This document shows, one piece after another, positions 21,601-33,600 of a stretch of DNA of 64,000 nucleotides. Each line of letters begins with the position of its first letter. Position 1 is the first letter of the stretch. The position numbers and the translations under genes were made by a program. The stretch is from Lamellibrachia columna (taxonomy: Eukaryota > Annelida > Polychaeta > Sabellida > Siboglinidae): the NCBI GenBank assembly GCA_963662155.1, contig OY759264.1, forward strand, positions 10,865,931 through 10,929,930, written 5' to 3'. The notes under the pieces were generated by a model. That model saw only the letters and a program-made list of their open reading frames with translations, had not been told where the DNA came from and searched no databases.

Positions 21601-24600
21601 TAGCGCTTGAAGCCCAGGTGAGTGCACTTACCCCCGTTCTGACAGGGGTAGGTGTAGCAGACGTTACACTTGGCCAGAACATTTGTGTCTGCCTTCTCTA
21701 CAGACAACACAAGATAAAAGGAGTAAATTTAATAACAAAAATATTTATGCATCTAAAGGTCCCTCCTCAATAAAAATTTTTTTTCGTTTCATTTCAGATT
21801 CATTTTACGAAAAATAAAATCTGCCTAGTATCCACTATGATATGCTAGCTTGTTTGTACAAATTCGTTATTTAGTTTTGGTGAAATCATCGGGCAAACTA
21901 TTAATTTATTTTTTACTGAATCCGGTCAAAATTCGGTAACAATAAGGCTATTCACACTTCTGCAAGTTACATAATCTAACGATCAAAACACAACCTTATT
22001 CGTGTTGGGCTAAATCAATTGAGAGGGTTTTAAAATTAGAATCATTGGTCAATAATGGTGCGGGAAAGATTCCACTTAAGTTTTACAGGGAAAAACTGCA
22101 TCCACAAACAAGGGGCATTCATAGGGATTTTGAGACATATATCCACTAGATGGCGCTCTAGACTGACCGTAACATTGGAAGCTGGTAGAGGGCGTGGTGA
22201 GCAGCAGTTTGTTCTCCATGCCGGGTGGGCCAGTGCAGGAGGCAATGCCTGGCTCCTTGTACCCGTCCTTGATCCAGTCCACCAGCCACTTGAGACTACA
22301 GTCGCAGTACAAGGGGTTGTTACCCAGCGCCCTGTAGACACAAACACAGTCAGTGAGGGGTCTTAACAAACACTGTAAATGCAGAATCATAATCACTGGG
22401 AATCTGTAAAAAGCTTTGACTATTAGGTCTAGCACTTATAGTATAGTATACTTTCGGGAACACAACTTCGGTTTTATATGGAATCGGAATATTTTTAATG
22501 AACTAAATATAGGTGAATTTACACATCCAGATAACACTAACTAGTTAAATTTCTGGTTAAGACATATGCATGAGTAATTATAAAACTATTGCTAAATTGT
22601 AAAAACATAAGATAATTTTTTTTAATGTGCCCTTATGTACAGAATTAAAAATAAATAATTATGGCAATTCTTTAATTTAGTGAGCAAGTCATTACATATG
22701 TAACATTTTGCAGGAGAGAATACCCTAGTTGTGGGACATATTTTGCAGGAGAGAATACCCTAGTTGTGGGACATATTTTGCAGGAGAGAATACCCTAGTT
22801 GAGGGACATATTTTGCAGGAGAGAATACACTAGTTGTGGGACATATTTTGCAGGAGAGAATACCCTAGTTGAGGGACATATTTTGCAGGAGAGAATACAC
22901 TAGTTGTGGGACATATTTTGCAGGAGAGAATACCCTAGTTGGGGGACATATTTTGCAGGAGAGAATACCCTAGTTGTGGGACATATTTTGCAGGAGAGAA
23001 TACACTAGTTGTGGGACATATTTTGCAGGAGAGAATACCCTAGTTGGGGGACATATTTTGCAGGAGAGAATACCCTAGTTGTGGGACATATTTTGCAGGA
23101 GAGAATACACTAGTTGTGGGACATATTTTGCAGGAGAGAATACCCTAGTTGGGGGACATATTTTGCAGGAGAGAATACCCTAGCTGTGGGACATATTTTG
23201 CATGTACTGATATTAATCTGTAAAAAACACATTTGTTTTGAGAGTCAGGAAAACAGAGAAAAACATTGATACAGAACAAAGACTGTAACTTACATGTGGG
23301 TGAGTGGGGAAGACTGTAACTTACATGTGGGTGAGTGAGGGAAGACCTTTGAAGGAGCCGTAGGGAATTGAGGAGAGATCATTGCCATGGAGGGAGCTGC
23401 AACAAACATTCACATCATGACAGCTTCACAATGGAACAATCCATAACACCCTAACACAGTGGAGAAACAGGGGTACTGATTTCAACTCAATCATAAGATG
23501 GATAAGTACTAAATGCAAATAGTACATTTGCACTTAAGCATATTAAATAATAATAATTAAAGTTCTTAGATGTGTCAGTCTGTAGCTTCAGTAGGCAATC
23601 ACTGTGCTCAAAAATTAAAAGTCCATTTAAAAATATAAATAAAAAAGTCCTCACATAAAAGTCCTCTAAGACAATGGTTAGGTCATATTCAGCATTTCAT
23701 ACACTGCCTTAGTGTGGTGTACATGTAATATGCACGCTTAAATCCTTACAACATACTGATGATATACTACAATAAATACACCAATATAAGTACTTATGAC
23801 ATACTGGGTATTTGATGCTGAACATATGCAAACTACTTACGTTATACCAAGTACTTAGATATGAGTACTAACAACGTATCAATATCTTCAATGAAGTTGA
23901 GTGGTGTGAAGCAAGTACTCACAGTACTTTGAGTTAATTAAGATGTAGCAAGTACACACAGTACTTTGAGTTAACTAAGATGTAGCAAGTACACACAGTA
24001 CTTTGAGTTAATTAAGATGTAGCAAGTACACACAGTACTTTGAGTTAACTAAGATGTAGCAAGTACACACAGTACTTTGAGTTAACTAAGATGTAGCAAG
24101 TACACACAGTACTTTGAGTTAACTAAGATGTAGCAAGTACACACAGTACTTTGAGTTAACTAAGATGTAGCAAGTACACACAGTACTTTGAGTTAACTAA
24201 GATGTAGCAAGTACACACAGTACTTTGAGTTAATTAAGATGTAGCAAGTACATACAGTACTTTGAGTTAATTAAGATGTAGCAAGTACATACAGTACTTT
24301 GAGTTAATTAAGATGTAGCAAGTACACACAGTACTTTGTGTTAATTAAGATGTAGCAAGTACACACAGTACTTTGAGTTAATTAAGATGTAGCAAGTACA
24401 CACAGTACTTTGAGTTAATTAAGATGTAGCAAGTACTTACAGTACTTTGAGTTAATTAAGATATAGCAAGTACACACAGTACTTTGTGTTAATTAAGATG
24501 TAGCAAGTACTTACAGTACTTTGAGTTAATTAAGATGTAGCAAGTACACACAGTACTTTGTGTTAATTAAGATGTAGCAAGTACATACAGTACTTTGAGT

Positions 24601-27600
24601 TAATTAAGATGTAGCAAGTACATACAGTACTTTGAGTTAATCAAGATGTAGCAAGTACTTACAGTACTTTGAGTTTATTAAGATGTAGCAAGTACATACA
24701 GTACTTTGAGTTAATCAAGATGTAGCAAGTACTTACAGTACTTTGAGTTAATTAAGATGTAGCAAGTACATACAGTACTTTGAGTTAATTAAGATGTAGC
24801 AAGTACATACAGTACTTTGAGTTAATCAAGATGTAGCAAGTACTTACAGTACTTTGAGTTTATTAAGATGTAGCAAGTATATACAGTACTTTGAGTTAAT
24901 CAAGATGTAGCAAGTACTTACAGTACTTTGAGTTGAGTGAGGCCATCGAAGGTGTGTTCCTCCACACACTGCAGCTTGTTGTAACTGAGGATGCTGGAAT
25001 AACATCATATAATGCCATTAAGGGTCTGCAATGAGCCCACATAATCATTGCGGATCTCTGCAATAACTGCCCTCTGCCCTGGCTTGGTTGGGGGGCTGTT
25101 ATTTGCCGTTATAGCCAATGATGTCTGCAGACGCCAATGATGTCTGTGCTTGTGTGAGTAACACAGGAATGATACATTATGCAATTTGTCATTAATTTAT
25201 CAAAAACAGATGATTTAAATCTATCATAAACAAATTAAACTGAACCTTATTATGTACATGAAACAAAGTCCAACATGCACAAGAGATAATTATATTTAAC
25301 TTATACTCATTTTTCACAATACATTTTTATTTCTTTGTAACATTTCAACAGGTTTCAGCTTTCTTCATCAGACTGATTACCACCAGAGACTAGATGGCCA
25401 TCTACCTGTAGTCAGTCTGATTACCATTAGAGACTAGATTGCCATCTAGCCATAGTCAGTCTTATGGAGACAGCTGAAAGTTGCTGAAACGCAACAAAGA
25501 AAAAAGGTAAAATTGACTGTGAAAAATAAAATTAAAAGATTAATATATTACAATGACTACTTTGATGAATCTCTTCACAATTATGTACAAGACATGATGA
25601 ACCCTTCATTTACAGCCGCTGTGTCACAAACCCAGATACTTACAGTGTGTGCAGCTTGGTCAAGTTAGCAAATGCATAATCTGCCAGGTAGGTGATCTCA
25701 TTGTTACTCAGGTCACTGAAAAAAAAACATTAAATTATTAATTTATTCCCACATGCAAACTCATAAATCCCAGCATATATACCATAACATTGGCAGTAAT
25801 GCTTTGCATTTACAGGAGAATGTGTTTATTAGTCCATTTTGGTTTGCCGCTTAAATTCAACCCTTATGCAACTAACAATTTTGTTTCACTGTCAAAGGTA
25901 AAACATATTTAATATTACAATTCAATGGTTTTGCCTCCATATTTAGCTTCTAGCACTGATTCAGAGGAGTACCGTAAATACAACTTTTAATTGACAAACA
26001 ATTAAATCTGCATATTTAAAAAAATGCTTGCGAAAGAATTAAAAACATATATAAACTCTTCACTTAGTCTTTCTATGGGTGAAGCCATAGTGCCTTGCTT
26101 GCTGTCAATAAATCTACATAGTAAACAATAATTAAAGTTTCCTAAGTCACATGCAATGTCACCTCAACCACTGCTTTAAATCTTAATAAAAGTGACACTG
26201 AATAACAGGACTCATTTTACAGTCTTGCTCACTGAAGTACAACCATCACTGTTTTATTGATGATGAGTAAGCTGTTAAAACAGTACGCGTTCTGTTGGGT
26301 CTCACAAACTTTGAAGAGTAAACACAATCATGTGTGTAAACAGCCAGAGGAAAGATGCTCCTTCAATATTTGTAGCCATGGCCTTTGTTTCTGATGACTG
26401 ATTTGACACATGGCGGTATGCTTGAAGTAAGATTTTTCACAGTATTTGGGTATATTTCAAAGACCCAGAAATGTCTGATTGGTTCAATCAACTCTGGCAT
26501 AAAGCTGGGCTGTTTAGCAGCAACTTTGTCCTTAATGTGCTGCCACATGTTCTCCATTATGGTTCAGGTCAGGCACATTACGCGGCCAAGAAAGAAACCA
26601 AACAGTGGCACTCACGAGGTCAGGCACATTACGCAGCCAAGGAAGAACCCAAACAGTGGCACTCACGAGGTCAGGCACATTATGCAGCCAAGGAAGAACC
26701 CAAACAGCGGCACTCATGAGGTCAGGCACATTACGCAGCCAAGGAAGAACCCAAACAGCGGCACTCACGAGCCATGACGTCACTGAGCGTGCTGTGTGAC
26801 ATGGATGTTTGTCATCATGCATGTCTATTTCACCATCCAGCAGTGGCATCTGTTCAAGGAGCTAGTCACTCAGAATTGCTTTGCACTCAGTTTGGCACAT
26901 GGTTTTCCCTTTTGGGAGAAAGTGGAGAGACATAACTACTCCCTGCAAAGCAACCCCAGACCATTACCGAGAGTTCTTAACAGTTGGTACGGTCTAGCGT
27001 GGACTGTACCTCTCATTCCTTTGTCTTCTTACAACAGACTTTATGCCAAAGGTCTACTGAATGGTGATGAAATATCACGTGAATAATGTGAAAATCTTAC
27101 TTCAAACATACCACGACAGTCATCACAAACAAAGGTTATGGCTGCAAATACTGAACCAGCATCATTCCTGTTACTATTTGCACACATGATTGTGTTTACT
27201 CTACAAAGTTTGTGAGAGTCAACTAAAGTTATACTGTTTTAAAAGCTTATTCATAATTTTTCCGAATAAACTTCAATGAGCAAGACCGTACATAAAATAA
27301 CACTGGAAAAATGCAACAGGATTAAGTGACATAAATGATATTGCATAACATAACAAGATTAATTTACATAAAATTGCACTGTGTAACGTAACAGGAATAA
27401 TTTACATAAAATGCAACTGGACAACATAACAACTAATTTACATAAATTACACTGAATAATATGATTCATTTACATAAAATGACAGTGGGTGACACAATAG
27501 GATTAATTTACATAAAATTACATTGAATAACATAACAGGATTAATGTACATAATATGACACTACGTAACAGAACCAGATTATGTTACATAAAATAACACT

Positions 27601-30600
27601 GAATAATGATTTACTTACACAAATGCTGTAACTCATGCATGTTCTATGAGACTGGTACCTGTTATCACCCCCATGCAGAGATATGGGCATTTACACTGGT
27701 GCCGCCACCAACCATGAGGTATTTCAAGCCCCAACATCAAATCTGTGATGCCATATTTTAACTAATAACTTAACAATTTTTCCCATTTTTACACGCTTGC
27801 TTATCTGACAAGTTTCATGCTTTTCAGAGTTAGTGTAAAAAACATAAACGTACAAAGTCTAATCAGTTGTTTCGTAAAATCAGGTTATATAATAATATAA
27901 ACTATTTATTCTAACATATTGGCCTCCCAAATGTGTTTTAACGAAACACAATTTTTGTTATAGAATTTGATTAATATCTGGTTAGTTTGAATGTTTTGGA
28001 CAAATAACATGTTGACATTGAATGTTGAACGGCAATGTTGACATTGAATGTTGAATGGCAATGTTGATATTCATAAACAGATAATGGCTACATATTATGT
28101 TTAACAAATTGTGATTCATTAACACACATTTGTGTAATTGTACCCTTGTACAAAGCAATAGTTAGACCACATTTGGAATATTGTATTCAAGCATGGAGGC
28201 CGTATCGTAAAAAGGACATAGACAAGCTAGAAAGAATACTACTAAAATGATTCCAGAATTGAGAGGCCTTAGTTACGAAAGTCGCTAATTACAATGTGGT
28301 TTGACAACATTAGAGACCAGGAGACTAAGAGGAGACCAAATAGAAGTGTTTAAAATAATGGACGGTTATGAGGATGTTGATAGGAATATGTTCTTCAAAC
28401 TTAAAGAAGGCAGTAGAACCAGAGGACACAAAGCAGCATTAGTTAAGGAGCAGTGTAGGTTGGACATGAGAAAGTACTCTTTCTCACAGAGGGTGATAAA
28501 TGAATTGAACAAACTGCCAAATGATCGTGCTAATGCTAGTAGTGTGAATATGTTTAAAAATAGAATTGACAGATATTTGATAAGGGCAGGCTACACATAG
28601 ATGTGAAAAGTGTTGGACTCTCGATAAGCCAGTGGCTTCCTTGTCCACTTGCCAACTGGAACTTGTTGTTTGGGATGGCAATCGTGTTAAATCTTGTGCA
28701 TTCAAGATGTTAGAACAGATGTAGTTTATGTTATATAACCTGATATTACATTAAAAAATGGTTAGAATTTCTACCTTCATGGGTCCCATGGCAGGTCAGC
28801 ATAGTACACACCAATTGGCCCAAACAGCCACCCAGCTTACAGTAGATGGTCTAGAAAGGCCCATAAGCACATGCAGCCAAGGTAACTCTACATACCACAC
28901 ATCATGTGGAACACACAAAGGCACAAAGCACATGCAACCCTTTGAGGGCCTCAAAAACTGTGGCTAGACATATCATTATGCATATTTCAATATTCAGGGC
29001 CCTTATTTTCTAGATGTTTGCAGACTTAAATTGTTTCATAATTAGATGGAAAATAATATATTATGAAGTATCCTTCCTACCTATGAACTTTGCCTTTAAA
29101 TCATAGATTTTCAATAAAAAATGGGACAGTTGAACAACTCCCCATGGCTGCGTCACTATACTGACACCCATTCTGACACAGTGACATGCTACTCACATTC
29201 GAGTCACTTTCGTCAACCTCTGCAGCTCACGTGGCAACTCAACGATGTCATTCGAGTCGAGGTAGCTACCAAAACACAACACCAGGTGCCGCTGCTAGTG
29301 CTAGTGCAGAGAAGTTTTCATGGCAAAGCAATAAGCTTCTTCAACCAATCAATAAATAATATTTGCAACCCTTGGAAATGTGGACAACTTATTTTGCTTG
29401 CAATCTACAGTTAGTAGAACTGTGTGTCCTTTTTAACAACAAAGGTTTCATTGAAGGTCAACCTTTTGCAATTTTGCCAGAAAATATTGTTTATTAATAT
29501 TCATAAGGTTGTAAGGACACCAGATTGGAATGTCAAAAGACACTCTTTTTTCACATTTATTTTCCAGGAGATGCATATCATATTCATAATTGTGGCAGTA
29601 ATAATAAATAATATGAAATCATAAAAAGAACAATAACGCAAAACCATAGAAAAGCATTATAAAACCAGCAACGTAATAAATAGTGTCGCAGTGCATAGAT
29701 ATAGCTATTGACTCTCTAAAAGATCTCTTTCAGATGACGGCTGACATACAAACTATTTTTATTTGCATATTAGGTTAGAGCATCAAATTGAGCTAGAAAT
29801 GCTGCATAACATTTCTTTCTAATTTCCTTCTACTAACAGTAATGTCGATGATCTCTTGAAATTTAAAATGTAACTGTTGAGGAGAAGGTAGTAGCGATGG
29901 CGTGGCAAGAACAACCAGAAACGTTAACGATCCATTAAGTACACGTTTCCTTTGTAAATGGATCGCTAAATATCTCAAACGATTCTGGTGATGTAAGAAG
30001 CATGAGAAATACAGCAGCAAAGGATGTCTCAACGGACAGGGTATTTCCATCACCCAATTATTGTCAGGATTATGAAGGGCACACCATCATACAAGTTGTT
30101 AATATCATCACACCAGCACGAACTGGTTTTAGTGACTTCACACTGCACTAGTGACATTGTAAATAGGGGATGTCACATGTTTAGCGACTTCACGCTGCAT
30201 TAGTAACATTGTAAATGGGGATGTCACATTTAGTGATGTCATGCTGCATTAGTGACATTGTAAATATGGAGTGTCACACATACAGTGACTCTGTCCAATC
30301 AATAATATACAAGTTAATGGCAATATGGCAAAGTAAAAAAGGGAATTTAATATAAAGTTCCAATAAAAATCAGTCTTTCCAAGTTTCATACTAATTTTGC
30401 CATAAATTACATTGTGGAAGAAAAATGGAATAAAGGGAATTAAATTGAAAAAACCCAATAACATTAACTTTTTCATATTTTAATGCCAATTTTTGGCAGA
30501 ACAATTACAGTAAAATTTGTAACAAAATCTGAGAAACCATCAAATAATATTGACCATGGTAGAATTTGGTGTGAAACAATACACTAGTTAATTACTTAGT

Positions 30601-33600
30601 TAATTAATTAGTTAATTACTCCTTCAAAATGTAGTTCAATTTAGTGATAGTACAGTCGTGTGACAAACAACGTGACCAGAATGACTAGCTTGTCACTGGA
30701 GTGACAATCTTTTTTGTATGACAGTGTGCATAAATTGGCAAATAAAACAAAACAAACAAATCACCAGAAAGTGTCACTTGTAGCATAGTGATACTGCACC
30801 TGAAGTGAGAATCTGAGATGCTTTTAAGTAGTGGCGCATATGAAGGAAGTGTACTCACAGTTCGGTGGTGTCGAGGGCGACATCTGGGGGGATAGAGGGG
30901 AGTTCCTGGTGGCTACATCGGACCACCGTGCCGGTACACTTGCACTTAGGGGGGCAGTAAGCTCGGGGGTCACACCGGTTCTCATGTGCTGTGCAGACAG
31001 TAAAAGTACAAGTTATGAGACAACAATGGAATTTTTAATTAAAAGAGATTTAACAAGACTGCCATCCAAAGCTAACTAACAAGCTCCAGATAGTTCTACT
31101 GCCCTCTAGTTCTACCGCCCTCTAGTTCTACCGCCCTCTAGTTCTACCGCCCTCTAGTTCTACTGCCCTCTCAGCGCTTGAGGATAGAAAATATTGTTGA
31201 ATCTCGTCGTTTTAGTTTTTATGCAACGGTAGCGTTTACCGGAGGGAAGGAGTTCAAAGAGATGGTTGGCTGGATGACATGCGTCTTGTACAATACGCTT
31301 GGATTTACACAAACTGCGAGATAGATAAAGAGACCTGATGGATGGCATATTTAACCTGATTAGTTTACAAGCGTTCTTGACGACCGATTCAATTTGATCA
31401 ACTTCTCTTGGCTGGCACGACCAAACCAAACAGTAATAGAAAATTACAAGACACTTTCAATAACTGCGCAGTAGAAACGTGTTAATATTGCTTGAGATAA
31501 GCCGAATCGTTTGAGGTGTCTAAGGAAGTACATGCGGTTTTGTGGTTTTTTAATGATGTCAATCGAGTTGTTACACCAGGAGAGATCTTTTGAAATAGTC
31601 GAACCCAAAAATTTTACAGAGTCAGCTTGTAAGACTTCAGCACCGTCAATGAAAAGGGGTTGATGGGTGGTTTCTTTTTGCGAAAATCAATTATCATTTC
31701 CTTAGTTTTGGATATGTTTAGTACCAGGTTGTTGTTCTTACACCAGCCAACCAGTCTTTGAACTTCTTCTCTATACACAGACTCGTTAGCATTGATGCAA
31801 ATTACAGTGGTGTCATCCGAGAACTTAACCACGCAAACAGATTGGTTACCAGATACACAATTGTTCGTAAATAGAGTGAAAAGGAAAGGAGAAAGCACGC
31901 AGCCTTGTGGGGTGCCAGTGTTAAGAATAACAAGTTTCGAGAGAGAGTCGTTGACCTTGACAGATTGAGGCCTGTGAAGAAGAAAGTTGAGAGTCCAGTG
32001 ACAGATGGCAGGATGCACATTCAGAGATACAAGTTTATCAAACAACTTCACAGGAATTATGGTGTTAAAGGCCGAGCTAAAGTCCACGAAAAGAATCCTT
32101 GCATAAGTACTCGGTTGTTCCAGGTGCTTCATAACATAATGTAAATCTAAGGCAACTGCATCATCCGCAGATCTGTTAGTTTGATACACAAACTGGTGAG
32201 GATCCAATAGACCGGCCGTGGAAGATTTCAGATAACGGAGCATGATATGTTCAAAAACTTTCATCACCACTGAGGTAAGTGCCACTGGATGGTAATCGTT
32301 CATGGTAGAGACTTTAGCCTTCTTGGGAATAGGTATAATCACAGAAGTTTTAAAACACGTTGGAACTAGGCACTGTTGTAAAGATAAATTGTAGATGTCA
32401 GCGAATACTGGATCAAGCTGATCGGCGCAATTCTTGAATGTATATGATGAGATGTTGTGAAGACCCGAAATCTTGTGCGTACTCAGTCGCTTGAACAATG
32501 TCCGCACGTCTGCAACGTTAACGGTGAAAGGCGGCGACAGAGGAGTGTCTGTGGGTAGGGGGCACTGTTCCGGCAATGTGTTTAACTTGTCAAATCTACT
32601 GTAGAAGTCGTTTAGTTGGTCGGGGAAGGACGGATCGGCGTTGTAAATGACTGAAGCGCTTGGTTTATACATGTACTGTGTAATTTGACGTAACCCTTGG
32701 CATACAGATTTTGTGTTGTTGGAAGCAAATTGGTTTTCAAGTTTGCATTTGTGTTTGTACTTGGCCGAACTAATCGCCTTGTGCACTGCGTACTTGGCTC
32801 TCCGAAACTCTTCCCTGTTGCCGCTAATGAACGCTGAGTTTTTCATGGCTAGTTTCTGTTTAATGTCCCTGGTAAACCATGGTTTGTTGTTGCCATATAC
32901 TGTAACTAACTTACTCTCGTAGCAGATTTCTTCACACCAGCTGATGTAGGCAGTAACTGTGTCAGTGTATGCATCGAGGTCAAGGCAGGAATCTTTAAAC
33001 ATTTGCCAGTCCGTGCTGTCAAGGCAAGCTTTCAAAGCAATCGTCGAGTCAGCAGTCCGCTTTCTCAGTCTTGGTGGTTGGTTTTATTGTTTTTAACTTA
33101 TGACGGTATGTAGGAATCAATATGACTAGCGTGATCTGACTCACCCAACGGAGCCCTGGTGGTGGCCCAGTAAGCGTCCTTGAAGATGGTGTAGCAGTGG
33201 TCCAGAGTTTTATTGTTACGAGTGGAGCAATTAACATGTTGTTTGTATCAGGGTAGAACTTTCTTCAGATTAGTGTGATTGAAGTCACCCAGGATGATGA
33301 TGACACTATCAGGATAGGTTGTTTCTGCTGCCAACATGCTGGTAGTCAACTGGTTAATTGCACTGATTGCATTCGCCTCGGGCGGAATGTAAACACCCAA
33401 TAAAACAACACTGGAGAATTCCCTCGGCGAGTAGAACGGTTTGCAGTTAACTGTGAGTGATTCAAGTTCAGGAGAACAGGACGAGGACACAATAGTTGAG
33501 TCATTGCACCACCGATGGTTGACAAGGAAGCATATTCCACTACCCCTTTCCTTGCCCGCTGTAATCAATTACAAATTGCTGTAATTGACTTCGGTTTTGA

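Larger units (their letters stand above)
26220..27288 (-). mobile_element. Degenerate Tc1/mariner element with long inverted repeats
   Basis: Flanked by TA at 26218-26219 and 27289-27290. The left end (CAGTCTTGCTCACTGAAGT, then CTCACAAACTTTGAAGAGTA and AACACAATCATGTGTG) recurs inverted at the right end over about 170 bp. Between lies a broken minus-strand transposase: [10 protein letters not shown], repeated [11 protein letters not shown], then [19 protein letters not shown] and [14 protein letters not shown], the classical Tc1 DDE C-terminus. The N-terminal half is missing. It lies inside a slit intron. Confidence 0.85.
31090..33570 (-). mobile_element. 5'-truncated Rex1-like non-LTR retrotransposon
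   Basis: From right to left on the minus strand: endonuclease part ([35 protein letters not shown]), connector ([13 protein letters not shown] in a shifted frame), the RT reading frame, and a C-terminal piece ([20 protein letters not shown] at 31160-31429). A 16-bp tail repeat closes the 3' end at 31092-31171. Frameshifts make it inactive. It lies in a slit intron in the same orientation as slit. Confidence 0.85.

Noticed and set aside
22706..24908. Regular 35-bp and 37-bp repeats resembling a CRISPR array
   Set aside because: Repeats are head to tail with no unique spacers, in a eukaryotic intron. They are minisatellites.
30831..31079. Plus-strand 82-codon frame over LRRNT 4
   Set aside because: Antisense shadow of the slit exon at 30859-30988.
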